Assembly: GCA_021771695.1 (NCBI GenBank)
Contig: JAETON010000004.1
Coordinates: forward strand, 1-64,000
DNA: 64,000 nt
Origin: Lachnospiraceae bacterium
Lineage (GTDB): Bacteria > Bacillota > Clostridia > Lachnospirales > Lachnospiraceae
Direction of reading: 5' to 3'
In this document: piece by piece, positions 50,956 through 61,348 of the stretch
Position numbering within the stretch: the first letter of the stretch is position 1
How the letters are laid out: every line of letters starts with the position of its first letter
The notes under the pieces: generated by a model
Database searches by the model: none
Told to the model about the DNA's origin: nothing
What the model saw: only the letters and a program-made list of their open reading frames with translations
Position numbers and translations under genes: made by a program

Positions 50956-52338
50956 ATGGCACAATTATGGGGCGGTCGTTTCACAAAAGAAACTGACCAA
51001 TTAGTTTACAACTTCAACGCATCCATTTCTTTTGATCAAAAATTTTATAAACAAGATATTCAAGGAAGCATTGCACATGTAACGATGCTCGCCAGCGTCG
51101 GCATTTTGACAGACAAAGAAAAAGACCAGATTATTGCCGGGTTAAATGGTATTTTAAATGATATTGAAACTGGAGCTGTCGAAATCACTAGTGAATATGA
51201 AGATATTCACAGCTTTGTGGAAGCAAATTTAATTGACCGCATCGGGGATGTTGGAAAAAAACTTCATACCGGACGCAGCCGAAACGATCAGGTTGCTTTA
51301 GATATGAAACTTTACACCAGAGATGAGATTGTTGAAATCAAAGAACTGATCAAAGAATTCATGCATACACTTCATAAGATTATGAAAGAAAATATTGATA
51401 CTTTTATGCCTGGTTTTACCCACTTGCAAAAAGCCCAGCCAGTGACTTTGGCACATCATGTCGGTGCATATATGGAAATGTTGAAAAGAGATTACAGCCG
51501 TTTATGCGACATTTATGACCGCATGAACTATTGTCCATTAGGCTCCGGTGCTTTAGCAGGAACAACCTATCCTTTAGACCGTGAGCAAACAGCCGAACTC
51601 CTTGGATTTTACGGACCTACTCTAAATAGTATGGATTCCGTTTCTGACCGCGATTACGTGATTGAATTGTTATCTGCATTATCTACAATTATGATGCATT
51701 TAAGCCGTTTCAGCGAAGAGATTATCATCTGGAACTCCAATGAATACCAGTTTGTTTCCATTGATGATGGCTTTAGTACCGGTAGCAGTATCATGCCTCA
51801 GAAAAAAAATCCAGATATCGCAGAATTAGTCCGAGGAAAAACCGGACGAGTTTATGGTGCATTAACTTCTATTTTAACTACAATGAAAGGAATTCCTTTA
51901 GCATATAACAAAGATATGCAGGAAGACAAAGAGTTAACTTTTGATGCCATTGACACTGCCAAAGGATGTATTTCTTTATTCCATGGCATGATAAAAACAA
52001 TGACCTTTCATTATTCCAATATGGAATCCAGTGCAAAAAATGGATTTACCAACGCAACAGATGCTGCTGATTATCTGGTAAATCACGGTGTACCTTTCCG
52101 TGACGCTCACGGAATTGTTGGACAATTGGTACTTCTCTGTATTGAGAAAAATATTTCTTTAGATGAATTGCCGCTGGATGAATATCAAGCAATCAGTCCG
52201 GTCTTTGAAAATGATATTTACGAGGCCATCAGCATGAAGACTTGTGTAGAAAAACGTAATACCATTGGGGCACCAGGACATGATGCCATGGAAAAAGTCA
52301 TTGCACTAAATGAAGCATATTTGGCGGATTTAAAATAA
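50956..52338 (+). CDS. argH: Argininosuccinate lyase
   Basis: [30 protein letters not shown]. Confidence 0.97.
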   Translation: MAQLWGGRFTKETDQLVYNFNASISFDQKFYKQDIQGSIAHVTMLASVGILTDKEKDQIIAGLNGILNDIETGAVEITSEYEDIHSFVEANLIDRIGDVGKKLHTGRSRNDQVALDMKLYTRDEIVEIKELIKEFMHTLHKIMKENIDTFMPGFTHLQKAQPVTLAHHVGAYMEMLKRDYSRLCDIYDRMNYCPLGSGALAGTTYPLDREQTAELLGFYGPTLNSMDSVSDRDYVIELLSALSTIMMHLSRFSEEIIIWNSNEYQFVSIDDGFSTGSSIMPQKKNPDIAELVRGKTGRVYGALTSILTTMKGIPLAYNKDMQEDKELTFDAIDTAKGCISLFHGMIKTMTFHYSNMESSAKNGFTNATDAADYLVNHGVPFRDAHGIVGQLVLLCIEKNISLDELPLDEYQAISPVFENDIYEAISMKTCVEKRNTIGAPGHDAMEKVIALNEAYLADLK

Positions 52339-52351
52339 ATAAGGAGCCTTT

Positions 52352-54049
52352 ATGAAAAAAAGATGTTTTCTGGCAGCATTTCTTTTATCACTTACCTTTT
52401 TATGGGGATGCGGCATAGAACTTACAAGCTCAGTAAAACTTAATAAAAATTTTTCAGGTACAAGGACCATGTCTTGTACCTTTTCTACCAATGATTTTAC
52501 CCGTTTCTTTCAAGGAACTGAAGAAGATTTAGATCAGGTTATGAAAGATTCCTGCCCGTCTCAGCTGCATTATCAAAAGTCTGCAAAAGACGGACAAAAA
52601 ATCTATACTTTTACGCTGGCTTTTTCCTCCTTAAAGGACTATGAAGAAAAAACAGAAGCAATTCTTAATTTTGCACCGGAAATCACTTACCAATATGGTG
52701 ATTCTCCCTTTGTACAAGGTTTCATTTACAAAGAAAACTTTTCATCCAAAGATTTAATGGCATGGCTTTATACAGCTTTATATGAAAAAAAATACGTCGA
52801 TCAACAGTCCGTCGATGAATTATGGGATTTAAAGAAAACAACAATTTCTTTTCTTGGAAAAACTTATGAAACTGAAGATAAAATTTCCATTGATGAAATG
52901 CAGTATGCAGAACTTTCTTCCATCAAAATGTATACAAAAACCAGCAAAAATGGACAGCTTACACGAAAGATTGATTTTTATATTCCCAAAAAAACACTGG
53001 ATCAAAATTCCGGAAAAATCCAATCCTATTTTTCAAATAGAAAAACAACATGGTCCAATTGGAAAAGCGGAAAAATACTAACAATTTCTTTTTCAGAAGA
53101 TAATTTCACCGACCTTGCTGCTAAAACCAGAGAAATTCTCGATTCCAAGCAATGGTTTGGTACTTACCATGTTTCATGTAAATCCGGCAGTCCTTTTGAC
53201 TTTGATTTTGATTATAAGGAGTCTATGGATTTTTCAAATTTTGTCCAAAAAAACGGTACAATTCCGGTAACCTGTACCTTTAACAACAAAGAATTATTGG
53301 ATACATCCATAAAAACAAAAACTCTCCAATTTTCCTCCAGTCAACAACAGCCAATAGAAAAATACAATATTATTACTGTATGGAAAAACGAAAAAGATAT
53401 CCGCCGTAAAATTTCTTTTTCTTTTGACGCTTCTATCAATAAGCGGCAGTTATCTAAATTAAAGAAAGCCTTTTCAGGAAAAACAATCTCTAATGTATCT
53501 TTAAATAGAGAAAATGTCATGGTGCTTTCCATGTACCAGTCTGGCTCTGTAGAAGATTGTAATTTTGATATCTCAAGAATCTTTCATGATTCTTCTATGG
53601 ATATTTCCAATAAAAAATCTTTTTTCCGTGGAACAGTCACATCTTTTAAAGATACCATCGCATTTTCTTCTGGAAATAAGAAAATTCACGGAACTTATAC
53701 CTTTATATCTGTTCACCCAAAACAGTCAGTAAAAGTATCCGTCTCACCAAAAAAATCAGTCAAAAATACTGTATCACAGAATCTTTCCAGCCGTCAGGCA
53801 TCTGGTTTAATTCATTCTGATGAAACTGTACGGGATCTGCATCAGTATCAACTGACTGGCGACCATTTTACGGTATCTTTTCAGGGGAATTTGGCAGTCA
53901 GCAATTGGACAGCTATATTGAAGATTTTTATTCCGATTCTGCTTTTGGCAGTCATAAGTATTTTCATTTATGTAAAGCAAAGCTGGATTATCTTATATGC
54001 ACAAAAATTAAAAACTTTCATTGAAGGTCATATAGAAAAGAAAAAATAA
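52352..54049 (+). CDS. Large hypothetical lipoprotein with C-terminal TM and internal repeats
   Basis: 565 aa; lipobox LTFLWGCG; three similar beta-rich segments; C-terminal TM (ILKIFIPILLLAVISIFIYV). Confidence 0.7.
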   Translation: MKKRCFLAAFLLSLTFLWGCGIELTSSVKLNKNFSGTRTMSCTFSTNDFTRFFQGTEEDLDQVMKDSCPSQLHYQKSAKDGQKIYTFTLAFSSLKDYEEKTEAILNFAPEITYQYGDSPFVQGFIYKENFSSKDLMAWLYTALYEKKYVDQQSVDELWDLKKTTISFLGKTYETEDKISIDEMQYAELSSIKMYTKTSKNGQLTRKIDFYIPKKTLDQNSGKIQSYFSNRKTTWSNWKSGKILTISFSEDNFTDLAAKTREILDSKQWFGTYHVSCKSGSPFDFDFDYKESMDFSNFVQKNGTIPVTCTFNNKELLDTSIKTKTLQFSSSQQQPIEKYNIITVWKNEKDIRRKISFSFDASINKRQLSKLKKAFSGKTISNVSLNRENVMVLSMYQSGSVEDCNFDISRIFHDSSMDISNKKSFFRGTVTSFKDTIAFSSGNKKIHGTYTFISVHPKQSVKVSVSPKKSVKNTVSQNLSSRQASGLIHSDETVRDLHQYQLTGDHFTVSFQGNLAVSNWTAILKIFIPILLLAVISIFIYVKQSWIILYAQKLKTFIEGHIEKKK

Positions 54050-54093
54050 AAGGAAAGGCTGTGATAAATCATTTTACCTCAGCCTTTCCTTTT
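54050..54093. terminator. Terminator shared by convergent genes
   Basis: AAGGAAAGGCTG / CAGCCTTTCCTT followed by TTTTT. Confidence 0.85.
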
Positions 54094-54095
54094 TA

Positions 54096-54947
54096 TTACT
54101 GTGCTGCTTCTATTTCCGACTTGATGCATACATCTAATTTCTGATACGGAATTTCAATTCCTTCCTCATCAAACCGCATTTTGATCGCTTCATTTAATCT
54201 CCATTTTGCTGCTGTGTATTCCTGCGTCGGAACCCAGCAGCGGATTCCTAACGTAACTGCACTATCATCCAAACTGCTGACAAAAATATTCACACCCTCT
54301 TGATCCATAATCTTCTTTTCCTGCTCTGCAATGTCTGATAAAATTTCTTTTGCTTTCTTTATATTTGTATCATAACTGACACCAACCGTAAGATCAATCA
54401 AACGGCGGTCTTGATTGGTGTTATTGATTAAATTAGAATTACTCAACGTTCCATTTGGAATTACAATCACTCGGTTATCAATGGTCTTTAATTTTGTATA
54501 AAAAATATCCATAGCAGCAACAACACCCTCACAGCCGGTTCCATCTACTACAATATAATCCCCTACTTGAAATGGCTTTAATACAAGTAACAGAACTCCT
54601 CCCGCAACATTGGAAAGACTTCCCTGCAGTGCAAGACCTACTGCTACACCAGCAGAACCAAGTAATGCAATTACAGAACTTCCTTGTACTCCCAATTCCT
54701 GTACTGCCATAAAAATCACAACACAGCGCAATGCAATTTTCGTAAAGGAACAAGAAAAAGTAATCACTCCATAATCAACTTCTCTTCTCTCCATTCCTCT
54801 TTTCAGAAAATCAACCAAAACTCTTACTAATTTAAATCCAATTCCTAAAATAAGAAGTGCTATGATAAGTTTCCCTGAGAAATTTATCATCCAATCAATA
54901 TAATGATCCAATATTTTTTCCCATTTTATATTTGCTTTTAACAACAT
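54096..54947 (-). CDS. Small-conductance mechanosensitive channel (MscS family)
   Basis: GSAGVAVGLALQGSLSNVAGGVLLLVLKPFQVGDYI; start MLLKANIKW at 54947 with GAGG RBS. Confidence 0.95.
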   Translation of the reverse strand: MLLKANIKWEKILDHYIDWMINFSGKLIIALLILGIGFKLVRVLVDFLKRGMERREVDYGVITFSCSFTKIALRCVVIFMAVQELGVQGSSVIALLGSAGVAVGLALQGSLSNVAGGVLLLVLKPFQVGDYIVVDGTGCEGVVAAMDIFYTKLKTIDNRVIVIPNGTLSNSNLINNTNQDRRLIDLTVGVSYDTNIKKAKEILSDIAEQEKKIMDQEGVNIFVSSLDDSAVTLGIRCWVPTQEYTAAKWRLNEAIKMRFDEEGIEIPYQKLDVCIKSEIEAAQ

Positions 54948-54987
54948 CTTATGTTCCTCTTTTCTCTTGCATGTATTTAATTTAAAA

Positions 54988-55008
54988 GAAACACGCACAG
55001 CGTGTTTC
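54988..55008 (-). terminator. Terminator downstream of the CHAP/Ig-like gene
   Basis: GAAACACGC ACA GCGTGTTTC, T-rich on the minus-strand 3' side. Confidence 0.75.
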
Positions 55009-55018
55009 TTTATCATAC

Positions 55019-56086
55019 CTATTTTACTGTCACTTTACAAGTCTTTTTCGTATTCGTTCCCGGAATCCAAGCTGTAATTACAGCCGTTCCTTTCTTTTTC
55101 TTCTTTACAACTCCTTTGGAAGTTACTGTTGCAACTTTCTTATTGCTTGTCTTATATTTTAACTTATCTGAAGCCCTTTTATTATAAATCGTTCCTTTTA
55201 AAGCAAACTGTTTAACTTTTACAAAAGTTAATCTGCTGGCCTTTAAAGAAATTATTCTCGGTCCATAAGTAACTGTCACTTTACATGTTTTTGAAATAGA
55301 AGTTCCTTTGATTTTCGCCGTAATATAGGTTGTCCCTGTACGGAGTCCCTTAATTGTTCCCAAAGAGGACACAGAAGCAATCTTTGGATGACTGCTGGTA
55401 AAAATCACCGAATCGCCGGGACGTTTATTTCCAATCACTGCCTTCAACTGATATGTAAAATATGTTTTTACAGATACATTGCTTTTATTTAAAGTTAATG
55501 TCTGTTTCTTGGCTGTAACTGCAGATGATGCAGAGGGTTTTTTCCCTGTATTGCTATTGTTTGGATAATAGCGGAAATACACTGCTTTTCCATATCCTTT
55601 ATTATTTCCTACAGAACTATGTACTCCAACCTCATGATCACTGACTGCATAAGTTGTTTTTCCCTCTGTCCATTTCCAATTCTGCTCCAATAATACAACC
55701 TTGGAACCGCTGACTTTCTGAACAATTGCCCAATGATTACACTTTCTGGAAGCATTGGGATATCCAACGATATCACCTGCTGCCGGAGACGCTGTTTTCT
55801 TAAACACACCTCCATCTATCACAGGAGTACAGTTATAAAGAAGATTATATGGTGTTTTGCCGTATACTTTGCTATAATACCGTTTTACCAATGCAGCACA
55901 AGAATATGTAGTATCTGAACCATCACTTCCGCCCGGACGATATAATGCATCAACTCCTTGAAATTGGTCAACAACCTGTTTCGGTTTTGTAACTTTTACC
56001 GTTGATTGTCCAGCAGATACTTGTATGATATTCCATCCAAAAACCATCGTCACTGCGAAACATAGATATAAAAGCTTTTTCTTCAT
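55019..56086 (-). CDS. Secreted CHAP-domain protein with bacterial Ig-like (BIG2-type) repeats
   Basis: Signal peptide; CHAP-like (YSCAALVKRYY, GDIVGYP, CNHWAIVQKV); two repeats of K..ASV(S/T)S.G.(I/V)KG...T.ITA. Confidence 0.82.
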   Translation of the reverse strand: MKKKLLYLCFAVTMVFGWNIIQVSAGQSTVKVTKPKQVVDQFQGVDALYRPGGSDGSDTTYSCAALVKRYYSKVYGKTPYNLLYNCTPVIDGGVFKKTASPAAGDIVGYPNASRKCNHWAIVQKVSGSKVVLLEQNWKWTEGKTTYAVSDHEVGVHSSVGNNKGYGKAVYFRYYPNNSNTGKKPSASSAVTAKKQTLTLNKSNVSVKTYFTYQLKAVIGNKRPGDSVIFTSSHPKIASVSSLGTIKGLRTGTTYITAKIKGTSISKTCKVTVTYGPRIISLKASRLTFVKVKQFALKGTIYNKRASDKLKYKTSNKKVATVTSKGVVKKKKKGTAVITAWIPGTNTKKTCKVTVK

Positions 56087-56222
56087 AATTTCATTCTTTT
56101 CCTTTTTACTTCTTCATTTTATACTGTTTCATTATAATACATCTTAACAAATATTACAATACTATGAACTTCTTTTCACAATTTTCTAAGAATGAAAAAC
56201 TTTTTTAAAATTTTGTTGAAAA

Positions 56223-56254
56223 AAAAGAGATTTTCTCGAAAGAAAATCTCTTTT
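56223..56254 (-). terminator. Terminator downstream of asd
   Basis: AAAAGAGATTTTCT CGAA AGAAAATCTCTTTT. Confidence 0.9.
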
Positions 56255-56263
56255 ATCCACATA

Positions 56264-57349
56264 TTATTTTTTTGTAATATATCCTTTTGCCTTTAAAGTT
56301 TCTGCACAAAGAACGGCTCCTCCAGCTGCTCCGCGGACTGTATTGTGGGAAAGTCCCACAAATTTATAATCATATACAGAATCTTCACGCAAACGTCCAA
56401 TGGAAACACCCATACCGTTTTCATAATCTACATCTGCTTTTACCTGCGGGCGATTATCTTCTTCTAAATACTGAATCATTTGTTTTGGTGCACTTGGCAG
56501 ATTCAGTTCCTGAGGAAGTCCGCTGAAATTCACTAATTTTTCAATTAACTGTTCTTTGGTTGGTTTCTTCTTGAATTTTACAAATACCGCTGCTGTATGT
56601 CCATTCAGAACCGGAACACGGATACACTGTGTTGTAATCACTGGAGATTCCGCCTTTACAATCACGCCGTTTTCAATATGTCCCCAAAGACGAAGCGGTT
56701 CCTGTTCACTTTTTTCTTCTTCCCCGCCAATATATGGAATGATATTCTCAACCATTTCCGGCCAATCTTTAAATGTTTTTCCTGCTCCGGAAATTGCCTG
56801 ATATGTAGTTGCAACAACTTCATATGGCTCAAATTCTTTCCATGCAGTTAAAACCGGTGCATAACTTTGAATCGAACAGTTTGGTTTCACTGCAACGAAA
56901 CCTTTGGTTGTTCCAAGACGTTTCTTCTGGCTCTCGATAACTTCAAAGTGTTCTGGATTGATTTCAGGAACTACCATTGGAACATCTGGTGTCCAGCGGT
57001 GTGCACTGTTATTAGATACAACTGGTGTTTCCGTCTTTGCATATTCTTCTTCAATTCTCTTAATTTCATCTTTCGACATATCCACTGCACTAAAAACAAA
57101 GTCAACGCTAGAAGCTACTTCTTCTACTTCATTTACATTTTTCACAACGATGTTTTTTACTGCTTCCGGCATTGGAGTATCCATTTTCCAACGTCCTCCA
57201 ACTGCTTCTTCATATGTTTTTCCTGCAGAACGTGGACTTGCAGCTAATGTCTTTACCTCAAACCATGGGTGATTTTCCAGTAAAGCGATAAATCTCTGTC
57301 CAACCATTCCTGTTGCACCAAGGATACCTACCTGTAATTTTTCACTCAT
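56264..57349 (-). CDS. asd: Aspartate-semialdehyde dehydrogenase (archaeal/fungal-type subfamily)
   Basis: VGILGATGMVGQRFIALL, KPNCSIQSYAPVLTA, GLSHNTVRGAAGGAVLCAE. Confidence 0.92.
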   Translation of the reverse strand: MSEKLQVGILGATGMVGQRFIALLENHPWFEVKTLAASPRSAGKTYEEAVGGRWKMDTPMPEAVKNIVVKNVNEVEEVASSVDFVFSAVDMSKDEIKRIEEEYAKTETPVVSNNSAHRWTPDVPMVVPEINPEHFEVIESQKKRLGTTKGFVAVKPNCSIQSYAPVLTAWKEFEPYEVVATTYQAISGAGKTFKDWPEMVENIIPYIGGEEEKSEQEPLRLWGHIENGVIVKAESPVITTQCIRVPVLNGHTAAVFVKFKKKPTKEQLIEKLVNFSGLPQELNLPSAPKQMIQYLEEDNRPQVKADVDYENGMGVSIGRLREDSVYDYKFVGLSHNTVRGAAGGAVLCAETLKAKGYITKK

Positions 57350-57360
57350 TTTTCTTTCTC

Positions 57361-58521
57361 CTATAATACTCTTACTCGAACAACACCATCAACTTTTTTC
57401 ATTTTTTCAATGACTTCTTTTGTAGGTTTCTTTCCAATATCCAGCATAGAGTATGCCCAATTTCCTTTTGATTTATTTAACATATTTTCAATATTGAAAT
57501 CTTCTCCTGCAACAATTGCAGTCAGCTGGCCAAGCATGTTTGGAAGATTTTTATGGTGAATCGTAATTCTGGCTGCTGATTCGATATTTCCAAGATCGCA
57601 GTTTGGATAGTTTACAGAGTTTACGATATTTCCATTTTCCAAATAATTCATCAGCTGCTCTACTGCCATTTCTGCACAGTTATCTTCTGATTCCTCTGTA
57701 GATGCTCCAAGATGCGGAATGGTAATGACTCCTTTTGCACCTGCAATTGTCTCATTTGGGAAATCTGTCACATATTTTGCAACTTTTCCTGAGGCAAGTC
57801 CTTTCATAACTGCCTCATTGTCAACTAATTCTCCTCTTGCAAAATTCAGAATCTTTACTCCATCCTTCATTTTGTAAATTGCTTCTTCATTAATCATACC
57901 TCTTGTAGAATCCATACAAGGTACATGAAGAGTAATAAAATCACATTTTGTAAAAATTTCATCCAAAGAGCTGCTATGATTTACCATACGGGACAGACTC
58001 CATGCGGAACGAACAGATACATATGGATCATATCCATAAACTTTCATTCCCAAGCGGTTACAAATATTTGCTACCAATACACCAATTGCACCAAGTCCAA
58101 CAACACCAATTGTCTTTCCTTTTAATTCATTTCCTGCAAAAGCCTTTTTCTGTTTCTCTACTTCTTTCGCAAGATCTGCTTTTTTTGCATTTTTCTGAAC
58201 CCAGTTATACCCGCCGATAATATCACGAGAAGCCAGTAAAAGTCCTGCAACAACCAGTTCTTTTACACCATTTGCATTTGCCCCCGGTGTATTAAATACA
58301 ACAATTCCTTTATCTGCATACTCATCCAGCGGAATATTGTTTACGCCTGCACCGGCTCTTGCAACTGCCAAAAGCTGATCTGATACATCAAGACCATGCA
58401 TCTTTGCACTTCTTACCAGTACCGCATCTGCTTCACTTAAATAATTTACGATTTCAAAATTTCCGGTAAATAAATCCAATCCCTGTTTAGATATTGGATT
58501 TAAACATTTTACTGTATACAT
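57361..58521 (-). CDS. serA: D-3-phosphoglycerate dehydrogenase
   Basis: 386 aa; VVGLGAIGVLVANICNRLGMKVYGYDPY, C-terminal ACT-like domain. Confidence 0.93.
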   Translation of the reverse strand: MYTVKCLNPISKQGLDLFTGNFEIVNYLSEADAVLVRSAKMHGLDVSDQLLAVARAGAGVNNIPLDEYADKGIVVFNTPGANANGVKELVVAGLLLASRDIIGGYNWVQKNAKKADLAKEVEKQKKAFAGNELKGKTIGVVGLGAIGVLVANICNRLGMKVYGYDPYVSVRSAWSLSRMVNHSSSLDEIFTKCDFITLHVPCMDSTRGMINEEAIYKMKDGVKILNFARGELVDNEAVMKGLASGKVAKYVTDFPNETIAGAKGVITIPHLGASTEESEDNCAEMAVEQLMNYLENGNIVNSVNYPNCDLGNIESAARITIHHKNLPNMLGQLTAIVAGEDFNIENMLNKSKGNWAYSMLDIGKKPTKEVIEKMKKVDGVVRVRVL

Positions 58522-58530
58522 GACGTCTCC

Positions 58531-59613
58531 TTATTTATTCTCTTCTTCAAATTTTTTCATAAATGCAACTAATTTTTCAACACCCTCTTTTGGCATTGCA
58601 TTATAAATACTTGCACGCATTCCACCAACAGTTCTGTGGCCTTTCAGATTTTCAAAACCTGCTTCCTTTGCTTCTGCAACAAATTTTGCATCTAAATCTT
58701 TATCTCCTGTTACAAAAGGAACATTCATTAAAGAACGATCTTTCTTTTCTACTGTTCCTTTAAACAAAGCACTTTCATCTAAGAAATCATATAAAAGTTT
58801 CGCTTTTTCTTCATTGCGCTTCTTCATTGCTTCCAAACCACCCTGTTTTTTCAGCCATTTGAAAACTTTTCCACAAATATAAATACCATAACATGGTGGC
58901 GTATTATATAAAGAATCTGCATCTGCCTGTGTTTTCCATTTTAACATGGTTGGTGTTCCCGGAAGTACATCATCTGTAATCAAATCTTCACGAATAATAC
59001 AGACAACAACACCTGCTGGTCCAACATTCTTTTGAACACCAAAATAGATTACACCAAAATCTTCTACATTCACTGGTTCAGATAAAATGCAGGAAGACAT
59101 ATCTGCTACTAAAATTTTTCCCTTTGTATCTGGTTTTTCCCAGAATTTTGTTCCATAAATTGTATTATTGTAACATACATATACATAATCTGCATCTTCA
59201 GAAATTGGAAGATCACTGCAGTCTGGAATATAAGAAAATGTCTTATCTTCAGAAGAAGCTACGATATTTGCCTTTCCATATCTGCTTGCTTCCTGATATG
59301 CTTTCTTTGCCCACTGTCCTGTCACCACAAAATCTGCTACCTTATTTTTCATCAGATTCATAGGAATTGCAGAAAACTGCTGGGAAGCTCCTCCCTGCAG
59401 GAATAACACTTTATAGTTATCCGGAATATTCATTAATTCTCTTAAATCTGCTTCTGCAGTTTCAATAATATCAGAAAACATTTTAGATCTATGGCTCATC
59501 TCCATAACAGACATTCCACATCCCTGATAATCCAACATTTCCTCTGCTGCTTCTTTTAATACCTCTTCTGGCAGAACTGCCGGTCCTGCTGAAAAGTTAT
59601 ACACTCTTGCCAT
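58531..59613 (-). CDS. serC: Phosphoserine aminotransferase
   Basis: VYNFSAGPAVLPEEVL, GGASQQFSAIPMNL, RASIYNAMPKEGVEKL. Confidence 0.97.
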   Translation of the reverse strand: MARVYNFSAGPAVLPEEVLKEAAEEMLDYQGCGMSVMEMSHRSKMFSDIIETAEADLRELMNIPDNYKVLFLQGGASQQFSAIPMNLMKNKVADFVVTGQWAKKAYQEASRYGKANIVASSEDKTFSYIPDCSDLPISEDADYVYVCYNNTIYGTKFWEKPDTKGKILVADMSSCILSEPVNVEDFGVIYFGVQKNVGPAGVVVCIIREDLITDDVLPGTPTMLKWKTQADADSLYNTPPCYGIYICGKVFKWLKKQGGLEAMKKRNEEKAKLLYDFLDESALFKGTVEKKDRSLMNVPFVTGDKDLDAKFVAEAKEAGFENLKGHRTVGGMRASIYNAMPKEGVEKLVAFMKKFEEENK

Positions 59614-59640
59614 TACTCTCTCTCCTTTTATACTTCTTAT

Positions 59641-61332
59641 TTATTCTGTTTCCTTGGCTTCAAGGTCAGTTTTATCAAATGCATCTGCAATAGAACCACC
59701 TGGATTAACCATCGGCCATACTTTATCATCTAGGTCAATATGACAGTCCAAAACAACCGGACGTCCTGCATCCAATGCCTCTTCAAATGCAAATTCAAAC
59801 TCTTCTATTGTTGTGACTTTCTTTGCAATAACTCCAAATCCTTCTGCAACTTTTACAAAATCTACCGGATCTTCTAAAGTTGTATAGGAATAGCGTTCTT
59901 CATAGAACAAATCCTGCCACTGTCTTACCATTCCAAGTACACTGTTATTAATAATAACTTCAATAATTGGAATATTATATCTTGATGCTGTTGCAAGTTC
60001 ATTTAGGTTCATACGGAAACATCCATCACCTGCAATATTAATAACCGTTTTATCTGGATTTCCCATTTTAGCACCAAGGCTGGCTCCTAAACCATATCCC
60101 ATCGTGCCAAGTCCGCCGGAAGTCAAAAACTTCCTTGGTTTATCGTATTTAAAAAACTGAGCTGCCCACATCTGATGCTGTCCAACTTCTGTCGTAATAA
60201 TTGCATCACCTTTCGTTCTTTCGTAAATCTTTTCAATAATTTCCGGGCAGGTTAATCGTCCCTTATCGTAAGTCAATGGATATTTCACTTTATATTCCAT
60301 AATCTTCTTTACCCATGCATTATGGTTTTGCTGAGTTAAACGACGGTTCATGACAGTTAAAACAGCCTTGATATCTCCTATAATATATGCATATGTCATA
60401 ATGTTTTTATTGATTTCTACCGGATCAATATCGATTTGGAGAATTGCTGCATTTTTGGCAAATGTATTTGGATTTCCCAACACACGATCACTAAATCTGG
60501 TTCCAATTGCAATTAAAAGATCACATTCGGACACACCAAGATTTGATGTCTTCGTACCATGCATTCCAATCATTCCTGTATATAATGCATTAGAGCCGTC
60601 ATAAGCACCTTTTCCCATCAACGTATCACAAACAGGACAATGGACTTTCTCTGCAAATTCTTTAATTTCTTCCGCAGCATCCGAAATGACCGCACCTCCT
60701 CCTACAAGAATATACGGTTTTTTTGCTTCCTCAATCATACAGATTGCTGTCTGAATATCCAGCTCTCGAATATGCTCACTAGACCGAATAATCTTTGCAG
60801 GAACTATTTTCTCATACATTGCTTTCGCAGCAGTAACATCTTTTGGAATATCAATTAATACTGGTCCCGGTCTTCCAGTCTTTGCAATACGAAAGGCTCT
60901 GCGGATCGTATCTGCCAAATCATGTACATCTTTTACAATAAAATTATGTTTTGTAATCGGCAAAGTAACACCGGAAATATCTACCTCTTGAAAACTGTCT
61001 TTTCCAAGCAGACTGACACCAACATTACAAGTAATTACAACGATTGGAACAGAATCCATATAAGCAGTTGCAATTCCTGTGACTGTATTCGTTGCTCCCG
61101 GCCCTGAAGTTGCAAAGCATACTCCAACTTTTCCTGTCGATCTGGCATACCCGTCTGCCGCATGGGATGCTCCCTGTTCATGGGAAGTTAAAATATGATT
61201 AAAATCTTCTTTTTGTTTATATAATTCATCATAAATATTTAAAATCGCACCGCCCGGATACCCAAATACAGTATCAACACCCTGCTCTTTTAAACATTCT
61301 AAAACAATCTGAGCTCCAGTCAATTGTTTCAT
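59641..61332 (-). CDS. ilvB: Acetolactate synthase large subunit
   Basis: GAQIVLECLKEQGVDTVFGYPGGAILNIYD, GDGCFRMNLNELATASRYNIPI. Confidence 0.96.
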   Translation of the reverse strand: MKQLTGAQIVLECLKEQGVDTVFGYPGGAILNIYDELYKQKEDFNHILTSHEQGASHAADGYARSTGKVGVCFATSGPGATNTVTGIATAYMDSVPIVVITCNVGVSLLGKDSFQEVDISGVTLPITKHNFIVKDVHDLADTIRRAFRIAKTGRPGPVLIDIPKDVTAAKAMYEKIVPAKIIRSSEHIRELDIQTAICMIEEAKKPYILVGGGAVISDAAEEIKEFAEKVHCPVCDTLMGKGAYDGSNALYTGMIGMHGTKTSNLGVSECDLLIAIGTRFSDRVLGNPNTFAKNAAILQIDIDPVEINKNIMTYAYIIGDIKAVLTVMNRRLTQQNHNAWVKKIMEYKVKYPLTYDKGRLTCPEIIEKIYERTKGDAIITTEVGQHQMWAAQFFKYDKPRKFLTSGGLGTMGYGLGASLGAKMGNPDKTVINIAGDGCFRMNLNELATASRYNIPIIEVIINNSVLGMVRQWQDLFYEERYSYTTLEDPVDFVKVAEGFGVIAKKVTTIEEFEFAFEEALDAGRPVVLDCHIDLDDKVWPMVNPGGSIADAFDKTDLEAKETE

Positions 61333-61348
61333 TGGTTGACCTTCTTTC

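Noticed and set aside
56867-57272. 120+ aa plus-strand ORFs opposite asd
   Set aside because: Composition is typical of antisense shadow ORFs (Cys/Phe/Ser-rich); asd on the other strand is strongly supported. The same logic rejects the other small antisense ORFs in the track.
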